64,000 nucleotides of DNA from Salinispora vitiensis (GTDB taxonomy: Bacteria; Actinomycetota; Actinomycetes; Mycobacteriales; Micromonosporaceae). Where the stretch lies: the NCBI RefSeq assembly GCF_000378825.1, contig NZ_KB900388.1:4781901-4845900 (forward strand), written 5' to 3'. Numbering within the stretch: the first letter of the stretch is position 1; each line of letters opens with the position of its first letter. The position numbers were made by a program, and so were the translations under genes. This document shows positions 54,370 to 62,982 of the stretch, one piece after another. Under the pieces are notes generated by a model. It was not told the DNA's origin. It saw only the letters and a list, made by a program, of their open reading frames with translations, and did not search any database.

Positions 54370-54398
54370 CGGTCCGGCGGACCGATGGTGACCAGCTG
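54355..54398 (-). terminator. Near-perfect inverted repeat over the xerC start
   Basis: Arms CAGCTGGTCACCCATCGGTCC (21 nt, written in two parts: CAGCTGGTCACC-C and ATCGGTCC) and the 20-nt complement at 54379-54398 pair with one bulged base around a GGC loop. It lies between the dprA stop (54460) and xerC on the minus strand. It may terminate dprA transcripts or block xerC translation. Confidence 0.6.
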
Positions 54399-54459
54399 GT
54401 CGGCGTTGCACCCGACCAGCCTACGGGCGCCTTGCCTGCTCCTGCGGTCCCGACGGCTC

Positions 54460-55764
54460 CTACGGTCCCGACGGCTCCTGCGGCGTCGATGGCTTCTGCG
54501 GCGTCAGCGGGGGCGAGAGCGCGTACCCGTCGCCGCGTCGGCTGACCAGGCCCAGCTCCTCAAGGAGGGCCAGCTTGCGCAGCGCTGTCCGTGCCATCAC
54601 CCCGGACCGGGCTGCGATGTCGTCAACTCCGCGTACGCCTCGCCGGGGCAGCGCCTCCAACACCATCGTGGACTCGTCGTCTAGTTGGTCCCGTACCCGC
54701 GCCGGACCACGTACCTGTGGTGCCAGGTCCCCACCGATGCGACCCACCTCCTCGAGCACCTGCGCGGGGGAGGTGACCAGCCGGGCTTCTGGGTACTGCC
54801 GGAGCAGCTCATGCGCTCCGACAGACATGGTGGAGGTGACCGGGCCGGGCACCACCATCGCCGGCCGGGCGATCGCCAGGGCCCGGTGCATCGTCTGGGT
54901 CGCTCCGCTGCGGGCGGCGGCCTCGACCAGCACACTGCCCCGGGTCGCCGCGGCGATCACCCGGTTGCGGATCAGGAATCGGGGCCGCAGCGGATCCGCC
55001 CCCGGTACCCACTCGCTGATCAGCAGCCCGGTGTCGGCGATCCGCTCGAAGAGGGCGGCATTGCCCATCGGGTAAGGCCGGTCCAGGCCGCAGGCGAGCA
55101 CGGAGACGGTCAGCCCACCGGCGGTCAGCGCTCCCCGGTGCGCGGCGGCGTCGATGCCGAACGCCCCGCCCGAGACGATCGTCCAACCCCGCTCCGCCAG
55201 TCCGTACGCCAGCTCGGTGCCCACGTGGATGCCGTAGCCGGTCGCGGCCCGGGCGCCCACCAGCGCGACCGACCGGTCCAGCGTCTCGGCCAGGGAGTGC
55301 CCACCCCGCACCCAGAAGCAGAGCGGTGGGGCGGTCTCCCGGTCGACCCGGCGGGTCGAACTCGCCAGGACGAGGCGGTGTAGGTCGTCGACGGGCAGTG
55401 GCCACTCGTCGTCGGCTGGTGTTACCAGCCGGGCACCGAGGCGGTCGGCACGCTCCATCGCCTCCGTGGCTACTGCCAGCGGATCTCCGGCCGACAGCCG
55501 GGCTGTCACGGTTTGCCGCAGTGCCTCCTCGGGGGCGCCGCCCTCCCGCAGCAGGGCCAGCGCGCCAACCGCGCCATGCTGCTCGACCAAACTGGAGACG
55601 GACCGGTTACCCGGTTCGGCAATCCAGGTCAACGCCACCCGCGCGAGGCGGTCGGCATCGAGTGCTGTCACTGCTGGCGGGCCACTGGTGGGGTGCCTCA
55701 TCCCGGCCTGCTCCGGGCTTCCCGCTGGCCCGAACCCCCCGCCGGCCTCTCCCCGGGTGGTCAC
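54460..55764 (-). CDS. dprA: DNA-processing protein DprA
   Basis: 434 residues. A helical N-terminus, the Rossmann DprA core (SVALVGARAATGYGIHVGTE near residue 165, GGAFGIDAAAHRGAL near residue 198, SEWVPGADPLRPRFLIRNR near residue 253) and a C-terminal winged-helix domain (about 350-415). Loads RecA on incoming single-stranded DNA. The GTG at 55764 overlaps the yifB stop (GTGA). The last 18 residues repeat PQKPS/PQEPS through an 18-bp DNA repeat. Confidence 0.93.
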   Translation of the reverse strand: MTTRGEAGGGFGPAGSPEQAGMRHPTSGPPAVTALDADRLARVALTWIAEPGNRSVSSLVEQHGAVGALALLREGGAPEEALRQTVTARLSAGDPLAVATEAMERADRLGARLVTPADDEWPLPVDDLHRLVLASSTRRVDRETAPPLCFWVRGGHSLAETLDRSVALVGARAATGYGIHVGTELAYGLAERGWTIVSGGAFGIDAAAHRGALTAGGLTVSVLACGLDRPYPMGNAALFERIADTGLLISEWVPGADPLRPRFLIRNRVIAAATRGSVLVEAAARSGATQTMHRALAIARPAMVVPGPVTSTMSVGAHELLRQYPEARLVTSPAQVLEEVGRIGGDLAPQVRGPARVRDQLDDESTMVLEALPRRGVRGVDDIAARSGVMARTALRKLALLEELGLVSRRGDGYALSPPLTPQKPSTPQEPSGP

Positions 55765-57281
55765 AGTGCCTCCCCGGTGCGCAGGCCGATCGCCTCTCGG
55801 ACGTCCTCGGCGTCGGGGCGCTGCCGACCGTCCAGGTCGGCGATCGTCCACGCCAACCGGAGGACCCGGTCGAAGCCCCGGGCCGAGAGCGATCCTCGGT
55901 CGAGCCGGGCACGTAGCTCCCGGATGACCGGGCCGGGCAGGCACCAGGGTGGCCGCCGCAGCACCGGGCCGGGGAGTTCGGCGTTACTCCGCTGGCCGAG
56001 GCGGGACCAGCGCTCGCGGGCCGCCGCGCGGGCCGTCGCGACCCGGGCGGCCACCACGCTGGAGGGCTCGCCGCCGGAGCTAACCTGCACCAGCTCGGCG
56101 GCGCGTACCGGTCGCACGGTCACCTGGATGTCGACCCGGTCCAGGAGCGGGCCGGAGAGGCGGCCGAGATAGCGGCGTCGGGCGAGCGGGGTGCAGTCGC
56201 AGGAGACGTCGCCGGCTGGTTTGGCGCAGGGGCAGGGATTGGCGGCTAGGACAAGCTGCACCTGGGCCGGGTATTCGGCGGTGCCGTGGGAGCGGGCCAA
56301 CCGGACCCGGCCGTGCTCGAGCGGCTGCCGGAGGGCGTCCAGAGCGCGCCGTTGGAACTCGGGAGCTTCATCTAGCAGCAGTACGCCCCGGTGGGCCAGA
56401 GACACCGCGCCGGGGCGGGCGAGGCCGGAGCCACCACCGACCAGCGCCGAGACGGTGGCGGTGTGGTGCGGCGCCTGGAACGGTGGTCGTCGGATCAACT
56501 GCCCACCGGAGGGCAGCAGGCCGGCGATCGAGTGCAGCGAGGTCACCTCCATCGCGGCGTCGTCGGGCAGCTCGGGTAGGACCGATGGCAGCCGTTCGGC
56601 GAGCATGGTCTTGCCAGCGCCGGGTGGGCCGAGTAAGGCGAGGTGGTGTCCGCCGGCGGCGGCAATCTCCAGGGCCCGCCGGCCCAGGCTCTGGCCGGCG
56701 ATGTCGGCTAGGTCGAGGGTGGGGGTGGGGTCTGCCGGGGTGGCCGGGGGCGGCTGCGGCAGCGGGGTGCCGTCGGTGAGGAAAGCGGCCAACTGGCGGA
56801 GGCTGCGGACAGCGTGGACCTGGATGCTGGGGATCATGCCCGCCTCGGTGGCATTTTCGAGGGGAACGACCACCCGGTGGTGCCCGGCGCGGGCCGCCGC
56901 CGCGACCATGGGTAGGGCACCGCGGACGGGGCGGACGGTGCCGTCCAGGCCCAACTCGCCGAGAAGCACCACCCGATCCAGGGGGGCCAGGGGCAGCTCC
57001 CCGGCGCTGCCCAGCACCGCTACCGCGATCGCGAGGTCGAGGCTGGAGCCGTGTTTAGGCAGGGTGGCGGGGAGCAGGTTGATGGTGATCCGGCGGTTGG
57101 GCCAGGCCCGACCGGAGTTGACCACTGCGGCGCGGACGCGGTCCCGCGCCTCGTGTAGGGCGGTGTCCGGTAGGCCGGTGATCGCCACGGTGGGCAGGCC
57201 GGGGGCGAGGTCGGCTTCGACCTGCAGCACATGCCCGGTAACGCCGACCAGGCCGACGCAGCGGACCCGGGCGTAGCTCAT
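55761..57281 (-). CDS. YifB family Mg chelatase-like AAA ATPase (ComM-like)
   Basis: 506 residues. N-terminal Lon-like S5 domain 2 fold (about 20-165, GLPDTALHEARDRVRAAVVN), AAA module with Walker A LLGPPGAGKTMLAERLP near residue 215 and Walker B GVLLLDEAPEF near residue 297, and a C-terminal chelatase domain. Homologs (ComM) are branch-migration helicases in natural transformation, which fits its place beside dprA. ATG start. Confidence 0.93.
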   Translation of the reverse strand: MSYARVRCVGLVGVTGHVLQVEADLAPGLPTVAITGLPDTALHEARDRVRAAVVNSGRAWPNRRITINLLPATLPKHGSSLDLAIAVAVLGSAGELPLAPLDRVVLLGELGLDGTVRPVRGALPMVAAAARAGHHRVVVPLENATEAGMIPSIQVHAVRSLRQLAAFLTDGTPLPQPPPATPADPTPTLDLADIAGQSLGRRALEIAAAGGHHLALLGPPGAGKTMLAERLPSVLPELPDDAAMEVTSLHSIAGLLPSGGQLIRRPPFQAPHHTATVSALVGGGSGLARPGAVSLAHRGVLLLDEAPEFQRRALDALRQPLEHGRVRLARSHGTAEYPAQVQLVLAANPCPCAKPAGDVSCDCTPLARRRYLGRLSGPLLDRVDIQVTVRPVRAAELVQVSSGGEPSSVVAARVATARAAARERWSRLGQRSNAELPGPVLRRPPWCLPGPVIRELRARLDRGSLSARGFDRVLRLAWTIADLDGRQRPDAEDVREAIGLRTGEAL

Positions 57282-57296
57282 CGGTGTGCTCCCATG

Positions 57297-57653
57297 TCAA
57301 AACGCACCCTTCAGGTGCTCGATGCGAGGCGGACCACCGGTGAGGCGGATGGCGAGCACGTCGAAGCGGACCTCGTCGGCCCGGGTGCCGGTCTCGGCGA
57401 GCCAACGGGCGGTGAGGAGACGCAACCGGCGGGCCTTGGTGCGGGTTATGGCTGCGGTGGGGGTGCCGAAGGTGTCGGTGCTCCGGGTCTTGACCTCGCA
57501 GACGGCGAGGACCGGGCCGTCCCAGGCGATGATGTCGATCTCGCCGTGCTGGCAGCGCCAGTTGCGGGCCACCGGCCGTAGCCCCGCAGTGATCAGGTGT
57601 CGGAGTGCGCAGCGTTCCCCGTAGGCACCCACCGACTGGTTGTGTCTGCTCAT
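57297..57653 (-). CDS. UPF0102 protein YraN (endonuclease-like)
   Basis: 118 residues: SVGAYGERCALRHL, RNWRCQHGEIDIIAWDG and VCEVKTR, the PD-(D/E)xK-like E-x-D-x(n)-ExK pattern of YraN. Role in DNA metabolism is inferred. ATG at 57653, or a GTG three codons upstream (VPGMSRH); a 17-bp palindrome CCCGGCAC-G-GTGCCGGG ends one base before the ATG. 15 bp before yifB. Confidence 0.9.
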   Translation of the reverse strand: MSRHNQSVGAYGERCALRHLITAGLRPVARNWRCQHGEIDIIAWDGPVLAVCEVKTRSTDTFGTPTAAITRTKARRLRLLTARWLAETGTRADEVRFDVLAIRLTGGPPRIEHLKGAF

Positions 57654-57654
57654 T

Positions 57655-57671
57655 CCCGGCACGGTGCCGGG
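57655..57671. promoter_or_regulatory. Palindrome abutting the yraN start
   Basis: CCCGGCACGGTGCCGGG, 8-bp arms around one central G, occupies the place of the ribosome-binding site of the yraN-yifB-dprA unit. It could be an operator or a leader hairpin. Confidence 0.4.
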
Positions 57672-57705
57672 GCTGGCTCCGGGGCGTGGTTCGGCGGTGC
57701 GGACC

Positions 57706-57733
57706 TGTGGACGACGAGCCCACCTGTGGACGA
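57706..57733. promoter_or_regulatory. Two DnaA-box-like sites in the yraN/membrane-gene divergent region
   Basis: TGTGGACGA at 57706-57714 and 57725-57733, i.e. TCGTCCACA on the minus strand, 19 bp apart in direct orientation. One mismatch to the preferred actinobacterial box TTGTCCACA. Each is preceded by ACC. Confidence 0.35.
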
Positions 57734-57951
57734 GCGGACGATCAAGCTCTCGCCGTGCTAAGGACATCGCCTTCGGCGGACATCACCTTCGGCGTCGCGA
57801 TCGTGGCCTCCCACCGGCGTCAGGTGAACTGGCGCACCTCGTTGAGCACGGAGAGTGACGTTCGGATAACCGAGGTTGGTGGGTTGGTGCAGGCCGAGGC
57901 CGGACTGCTCGGCGAATGGCGTCCGCGCAGTCGGTCGCATACGGTGCCGAC

Positions 57952-58866
57952 GTGGACGGACGACGGAGTTTCACCGAAGATCAGGAGTCGCGCTGGTACC
58001 CCGGTGACCGGGAGCGGGGTTACGGGGAGCCGACATGGCGGGGGGAGAGCCGCTACGGCGAGGAGGATCTCCGGGGCCCCGAGCAGGGGGGTGGGGGACA
58101 CCGGTACGACGGTTTTGGCGACGGGCGGGGCGGGACCGTTAAACCGGAGGACTCCGGTGCATTCCGGATCAGCGAGGACGATTCCGGGCGTTTCAGCGCC
58201 ACGGGTGCGTACGGCGATGCTCGATCCGAGACCGAGGGCTACCGGGCGAGCCGCTCCCGGTGGGCCGAGACTGACTCGGAGAGCACCGGTGACTCCACTG
58301 GTGACCGGCCGGGGCGGCGCTCACGGGAGGCGCGTGACCAACTCTCGGCCTCCGGTGCGGACGTGTTCGGCGCGGCCGGCCCGGTCGCGGAGCCGGGGCG
58401 GTCGGGCGCGCTGGGCGGGTACCCGATCGTGGAGTCGAACCGTCCCACCGAGGAGGCGGTGAACCCGCTGGAGCTGCCGACCGGACCGATGCCGCCGGTC
58501 GGGCCACGTGATGATCTGCCGCCGGTCGGGCCACGTGAGGATCTGTCGTCGGCGCCCCCGGCGAGCGACGGTGTGTATCGGACGCGCCGCCCAGCGCTGG
58601 CGGTGATCTTCGCCGTCCTGGTGCTGGCCTTCGAGGTGCCGGCGCTGTGGGTGCTGCTGGACGGGTTGACCGGGGGGTTGGCGGCGGCGAACGTGCTGGC
58701 CGGGATGTTCCTCGTCGGGGGAGTGCCAATCTTCGCCGTTGGCCTGTACGGGCTGCGTGCCGGTGGGTTGTCGTTGCCGGATGGTCGCGGTTGGCTGCGT
58801 CCGCCCACGGCCTACCTCACCGCCGGCCTGGTGCTCTTCGTGGCGGCGGCGCTCGCGGTCGGCTGA
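57952..58866 (+). CDS. Membrane protein with long disordered N-terminus
   Basis: 304 residues. The first ~215 are polar and disordered (Arg, Glu, Gly, Ser-rich) with a duplicated [18 protein letters not shown] block near 195-212. Three membrane helices follow: [40 protein letters not shown] and [20 protein letters not shown]. Similar proteins flank rpsB in relatives; function unknown. GTG at 57952 or ATG at 57916 are both possible; neither has a strong ribosome site. Confidence 0.75.
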   Translation: MDGRRSFTEDQESRWYPGDRERGYGEPTWRGESRYGEEDLRGPEQGGGGHRYDGFGDGRGGTVKPEDSGAFRISEDDSGRFSATGAYGDARSETEGYRASRSRWAETDSESTGDSTGDRPGRRSREARDQLSASGADVFGAAGPVAEPGRSGALGGYPIVESNRPTEEAVNPLELPTGPMPPVGPRDDLPPVGPREDLSSAPPASDGVYRTRRPALAVIFAVLVLAFEVPALWVLLDGLTGGLAAANVLAGMFLVGGVPIFAVGLYGLRAGGLSLPDGRGWLRPPTAYLTAGLVLFVAAALAVG

Positions 58867-59221
58867 TCCGCCCGGTTTGGCGGTCAGCCAACCCCGGCCT
58901 GGCGGTCAGCCAACCCTGGTCTGGCGGTCAGCCAACCCTGGTCTGGCGGCCGGCCAACTCCGGTCCGGCGGCTGTTGGGGCCCACGACAATCCCGGTGTT
59001 GCGGCTCTTGCTCCCGAACGCGGGGTTAGTGGGAGGTGGCGTACACTGGTCGACTGGCGACCGCCTTGCGCGGTCGACCTCGCGCGCCCTCCCCGCGGCT
59101 TGCTGTGGGGCGGCGGCTCCCTGGTCCCGACCGCTGGGTCGGGCCCACCACGGCCGACGACCGGGCGCCAGGCCGCCCAGCCGCCGGCCGGGCGGAACAA
59201 CCAGGGACGCAAGGAGTAACC
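58867..59221. other. Intergenic region upstream of rpsB (355 bp)
   Basis: Opens with the 22-bp tandem repeat array (58874-58961). TACACT at 59042-59047 may be the -10 element of the rpsB promoter; no clear -35 was seen. A ~170-nt leader would follow, with GTCGAC-type inverted segments near 59047-59083. Ribosome site AAGGAG at 59211. No gene seen. Confidence 0.45.
58874..58972. repeat. 22-bp tandem repeat, four copies plus a partial fifth
   Basis: Units begin at 58874, 58896, 58918, 58940 and (partial) 58962; core TGGCGGTCAGCCAACCC. Copy 4 is more diverged. Confidence 0.9.
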
Positions 59222-60109
59222 ATGGCCGTCGTGACCATGCGCCAGCTGCTCGAGAGTGGTGTCCACTTCGGGCACCAGACCCGGCGCTGGAACCCGAAGA
59301 TGAAGCGCTTCATCTTCACCGAGCGCAACGGTATCTACATCATCGACCTGCGCCAGACTCTCGACTACATCGAGAAGGCGTACGAGTTCGTGCGCGGGAC
59401 GGTCGCCGAGGGGGGCAGCATCCTCTTCGTCGGGACCAAGAAGCAGGCGCAGGAGGCGATCGCCGAGCAGGCGACCCGGGTCGGTCAGCCGTACGTCAAC
59501 CACCGCTGGCTCGGCGGCATGCTGACCAACTTCCAGACGGTGTACAAGCGGCTCCAGCGGATGAAGGAGCTGGAGGCCCTCGGTGACCTGAGTGGCACCG
59601 CAGCCGGCTACACCAAGAAGGAGACGCTGCAGCTCAACCGGGAGAAGGGGAAGCTGTCGCGTACCCTCGGGGGTCTGCGGGACATGCAGAAGCTCCCGGC
59701 CGCGATCTGGGTGGTCGACACGAAGAAGGAGCACATCGCCGTTGACGAGGCCCGCAAGCTGGGCATTCCGGTCATTGCGGTGCTCGACACCAACTGTGAC
59801 CCGGACGAGGTCGACTACCCCATTCCGGGTAACGACGACGCGATCCGCTCGGCGGAGCTGCTGACCAAGGTTGTGGCCGCCGCCGTCGCCGACGGCCTGA
59901 TCGCCCGTTCGGGCCGCCGTCGGGGCACCGACGAGAAGCCGGAGGCGGGGGTCGCCGCCGACGAGCCGCTGGCCGAGTGGGAGCGCGAGCTGCTCGAGGA
60001 GCCGAAGAAGAGCGACGAGCAGCCGGCGAAGGCTGAAGAGCAGCCGGCGAAGAGCGACGAGCAGCCGGCGAAGGCTGAAGAGCAGCCGGCGGCAGCCGCC
60101 GCGGAGTGA
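59222..60109 (+). CDS. rpsB: 30S ribosomal protein S2 with repeat tail
   Basis: 295 residues. Canonical S2 up to about 235 ([51 protein letters not shown]). The tail contains two 14-residue repeats of the type [14 protein letters not shown] from a 42-bp DNA repeat (60008-60091). The ATG at 59222 has GGAG upstream. Pairs with tsf. Confidence 0.96.
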   Translation: MAVVTMRQLLESGVHFGHQTRRWNPKMKRFIFTERNGIYIIDLRQTLDYIEKAYEFVRGTVAEGGSILFVGTKKQAQEAIAEQATRVGQPYVNHRWLGGMLTNFQTVYKRLQRMKELEALGDLSGTAAGYTKKETLQLNREKGKLSRTLGGLRDMQKLPAAIWVVDTKKEHIAVDEARKLGIPVIAVLDTNCDPDEVDYPIPGNDDAIRSAELLTKVVAAAVADGLIARSGRRRGTDEKPEAGVAADEPLAEWERELLEEPKKSDEQPAKAEEQPAKSDEQPAKAEEQPAAAAAE

Positions 60110-60196
60110 CCGCCCGCCCCGGCCGTATGGCCGGGGCTCCGGGGTACATCGCCATCCAGACCACCCACCCGCAGTCTCACCACTGAAGAGAGAGTC

Positions 60197-61024
60197 ATGT
60201 CCAACTTCACCGCCGCGGATGTCAAGAAGCTCCGCGACCTCACCGGCGCCGGCATGATGGACAGCAAGAAGGCGTTGACCGAGGCCGAGGGCGACTTCGA
60301 CAAGGCTGTCGAGGTTCTGCGCGTCAAGGGCGCCAAGGACGTCGGCAAGCGGGCTGGCCGGACCGCCGCCAACGGCTTGGTCGCACACTCCGGCAAGGCC
60401 CTGCTGGAGCTGAACTGCGAGACGGACTTCGTCGCCAAGACCGACAGCTTCGTCGCGCTGGCCCAGCAGCTGGTCGAGCACGGCGAGCGCACCGGTGTCA
60501 GTAACGCCGAGGAGCTGCTGGCCAGTGCGATCGACGGCAAGGGCGTCGCCGAGCTGGTCCAGGAGCAGTCCGCCAAGATCGGCGAGAAGCTGGTGCTGAA
60601 CCGGTTCGCGAAGCTGGACGGCACCGTCGCGGTCTACCTGCACCGTAAGGCGCAGGATCTGCCGCCGGCCGTCGGTGTGCTGGTGCAGTACACCGGCAAG
60701 ACCGACGAGGCCGGGGACGCCGACGCGCGCGGTGTGGCGATGCAGATCGCCGCGATGCGCCCGCAGTACCTGAGCCGGGACGAGGTGCCGGCGGAGGTCG
60801 TCGAGTCCGAGCGGCGCATCGCCGAGCAGACCGCCCGGGAGGAGAACAAGCCCGAGGCGGCGCTGCCGAAGATCGTTGAGGGCCGGGTGAACTCCTTCTT
60901 CAAGGACTTCGTCCTGCTGGAGCAGGCGTCGGTCACCGACAACAAGAAGCCGGTGCGGCAGGTGCTGGCCGAGGCCGGCGTTGAGGTCACCCGCTTCGTT
61001 CGGTTCGAGGTCGGCCAGGCCTGA
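60197..61024 (+). CDS. tsf: Elongation factor Ts
   Basis: 275 residues: UBA-like N-terminus ([24 protein letters not shown] written in two parts) and core with [15 protein letters not shown] near residue 74, the [10 protein letters not shown] motif that disrupts the EF-Tu nucleotide site. Recycles EF-Tu-GDP. 87 bp after rpsB behind AAGAGAGAG. Confidence 0.96.
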   Translation: MSNFTAADVKKLRDLTGAGMMDSKKALTEAEGDFDKAVEVLRVKGAKDVGKRAGRTAANGLVAHSGKALLELNCETDFVAKTDSFVALAQQLVEHGERTGVSNAEELLASAIDGKGVAELVQEQSAKIGEKLVLNRFAKLDGTVAVYLHRKAQDLPPAVGVLVQYTGKTDEAGDADARGVAMQIAAMRPQYLSRDEVPAEVVESERRIAEQTAREENKPEAALPKIVEGRVNSFFKDFVLLEQASVTDNKKPVRQVLAEAGVEVTRFVRFEVGQA

Positions 61025-61065
61025 GCCGATCCTGAGCGCTTGCCGGCGCTCGGGACGGGAACGTG

Positions 61066-61113
61066 GACGAGGAGGTCGCCGGTGTACGTGTCAAGCACCG
61101 CGGCCTCCTCGTC
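61066..61113 (+). terminator. Terminator between tsf and pyrH
   Basis: GACGAGGAGG (61066-61075) / CCTCCTCGTC (61104-61113) with an inner CGGTG/CACCG stem. No U-tract. Confidence 0.75.
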
Positions 61114-61177
61114 ACATAGGGTCGGTGGCGGCAAATTTGCGGCGTGTGCGGCGTACGCATGGTGAAGGGCGGGGAGG

Positions 61178-61945
61178 ATGACACAGGTTGTGAGTGACCG
61201 GAGTCTGCTGGCGGAGGATCCGACGGCGCCGCCTCCTGGCCGGGCGCGGCGAGTGGTGCTGAAGCTCTCCGGCGAGGTGTTCGGCGGGGGCGCGATCGGT
61301 GTCGATCCCGATGTGGTTCAGGCCATCGCCCAGCAGATCGCGACCGTGGTTCGGCGCGGTGTGCAGGTCTCGGTGGTGGTCGGTGGAGGCAACTTCTTCC
61401 GGGGCGCCGAGCTGCAGAAGCGGGGGATGGACCGGGCCCGGGCCGACTATATGGGCATGCTCGGTACGGTAATGAACTGTCTCGCCCTCCAGGACTTCCT
61501 GGAGAAGGAGGGCATCGAGACCCGGGTGCAGAGCGCCATCACGATGGCCCAGGTCGCCGAGTCCTACATTCCGCTGCGCGCCATCCGGCACCTTGAGAAG
61601 GGGCGAGTGGTGATCTTCGGGGCCGGTGCTGGCATGCCCTACTTCTCCACCGACACCGTCGCCGCGCAGCGTGCACTGGAGATCCGGGCAGATGTGGTGC
61701 TGATGAGCAAGAACGGCGTGGACGGCGTCTACACGGCGGATCCGCGCATCGACTCGACCGCCAGTAAGTTCGACTCGATCACCTTCTCCGAGGTGCTTCG
61801 TCGAAATCTGCGGGTCGCGGACGCCGCCGCGTTCAGCCTCTGCATGGAGAACGGCCTGCCGATGTTGGTCTTCGGCGCCCAGGGCGACGACACCATCACT
61901 CGGGCCGTGGGTGGCGACAAGATCGGTACCCTGATCACCACCTGA
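61178..61945 (+). CDS. pyrH: Uridylate kinase (UMP kinase)
   Basis: 255 residues. Amino-acid-kinase fold with [18 protein letters not shown] near residue 27, [14 protein letters not shown] near residue 65 and [17 protein letters not shown] near residue 172. Converts UMP to UDP; allosterically GTP/UTP-controlled. The N-terminal ~22 residues are non-conserved. ATG start; frr follows after 68 bp. Confidence 0.95.
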   Translation: MTQVVSDRSLLAEDPTAPPPGRARRVVLKLSGEVFGGGAIGVDPDVVQAIAQQIATVVRRGVQVSVVVGGGNFFRGAELQKRGMDRARADYMGMLGTVMNCLALQDFLEKEGIETRVQSAITMAQVAESYIPLRAIRHLEKGRVVIFGAGAGMPYFSTDTVAAQRALEIRADVVLMSKNGVDGVYTADPRIDSTASKFDSITFSEVLRRNLRVADAAAFSLCMENGLPMLVFGAQGDDTITRAVGGDKIGTLITT

Positions 61946-62013
61946 GCGGTTCGACCTCGACGGTCCTCCGACACGACCAGCCACGACGAGCATAGAAGGA
62001 GGCGAGGAGAACG

Positions 62014-62571
62014 GTGATCGACGACACCCTCCTCGAGGCCGAGGAGAAGATGGAGCGTGCCATCGAGCACGCCAAGGAGGAGTTCGGGGCCATCCGTACG
62101 GGCCGCGCCAACGCCGCCATGTTCTCCAAGATCATAATCGACTACTACGGCAGCCCGACCCCGTTGCCGCAGATGGCGTCGATCGGGGTACCGGAGCCCC
62201 GTATGGTCATCATCAAGCCGTACGACACCTCGCAGACCAACGCCATGGAAAAGGCGATCCGCGACTCCGACCTTGGGGTAAACCCCAACAATGAGGGTAA
62301 CCAGCTGCGCATTCTGCTCCCGCAGATGACCGAGGAGCGCCGCCGCGAGATGATCAAGGTGGCTCGGCACAAGGGGGAGGAGGCCAAGGTGGCGGTCCGT
62401 AACATCCGCCGCAAGGCCAAGGAGGAGCTGGATCGGCTGGTCAAGGCTGGCGAGGTCGGCGAGGACGACGGGCGCCGTGCCGAGAAGGAGCTGGACGATC
62501 TGACTCAGCGCTTCGTCGGTACCGTGGACGAGCTGATCAAGCATAAGGAAGCCGAGCTGCTCGAGGTCTGA
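62014..62571 (+). CDS. frr: Ribosome recycling factor
   Basis: 185 residues. Three-helix bundle core ([60 protein letters not shown]). With EF-G it splits post-termination ribosomes. GTG start behind AGGAGGCGAGGAG; followed by a strong terminator. Confidence 0.96.
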   Translation: MIDDTLLEAEEKMERAIEHAKEEFGAIRTGRANAAMFSKIIIDYYGSPTPLPQMASIGVPEPRMVIIKPYDTSQTNAMEKAIRDSDLGVNPNNEGNQLRILLPQMTEERRREMIKVARHKGEEAKVAVRNIRRKAKEELDRLVKAGEVGEDDGRRAEKELDDLTQRFVGTVDELIKHKEAELLEV

Positions 62572-62596
62572 CCTCGCTGTCCGACTGCTGACGCGC

Positions 62597-62637
62597 GCGG
62601 CACCGGCGAACACGCCCTTCGGGGCCGCCGGTGCCGC
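62597..62637 (+). terminator. Terminator of frr
   Basis: GCGGCACCGGCG (62597-62608) / CGCCGGTGCCGC (62626-62637), perfect 12 bp, inner GCCC-TTC-GGGG in the loop, followed by CTTTCTGT. Confidence 0.85.
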
Positions 62638-62659
62638 CTTTCTGTCGCGGCTTGTCGCC

Positions 62660-62722
62660 GTACCGGCGCACAAAGGCCGCACGCGAAGGCTGTACCGGCG
62701 CACAAAGGCCGCACGCAAGGCT
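62660..62722. repeat. Direct repeat pair, ~32 bp
   Basis: Two adjacent copies with core ACCGGCGCACAAAGGCCGCA at 62660-62691 and 62692-62722; the second lacks one base. Confidence 0.85.
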
Positions 62723-62982
62723 TGTCTGGTGGGCGTCCGCCGGCGCTGCCCCGCCAGCGCGTACCGGCCGTCCTGACGGTGCTGGGTCGGGCCGGCGGAG
62801 GCGGTTTCGGATGCCGGGGTAGCGGGTGCAGTAGGCTCGGCTCGATTCTCGGGCACCCGGCGGTGAATGGCGGGAATCGACTGGCCGACCCGTCGGTCAA
62901 CCAGAGGGAACATCATTCGGGTAGGGGACATGGTTGTGGTTGTGTGTCTGGTAGTCGGTTTCGTCTTTCCTCCAGGTGCGTG

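Larger units (their letters stand above)
62572..62982. other. Intergenic region between frr and cdsA (411 bp)
   Basis: Contains the frr terminator (62597-62637), a 32-bp direct repeat pair (62660-62722) and a GT-rich stretch (62931-62960). Position suggests cdsA has its own promoter here, but no clear hexamers were found. No gene seen. Confidence 0.5.
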
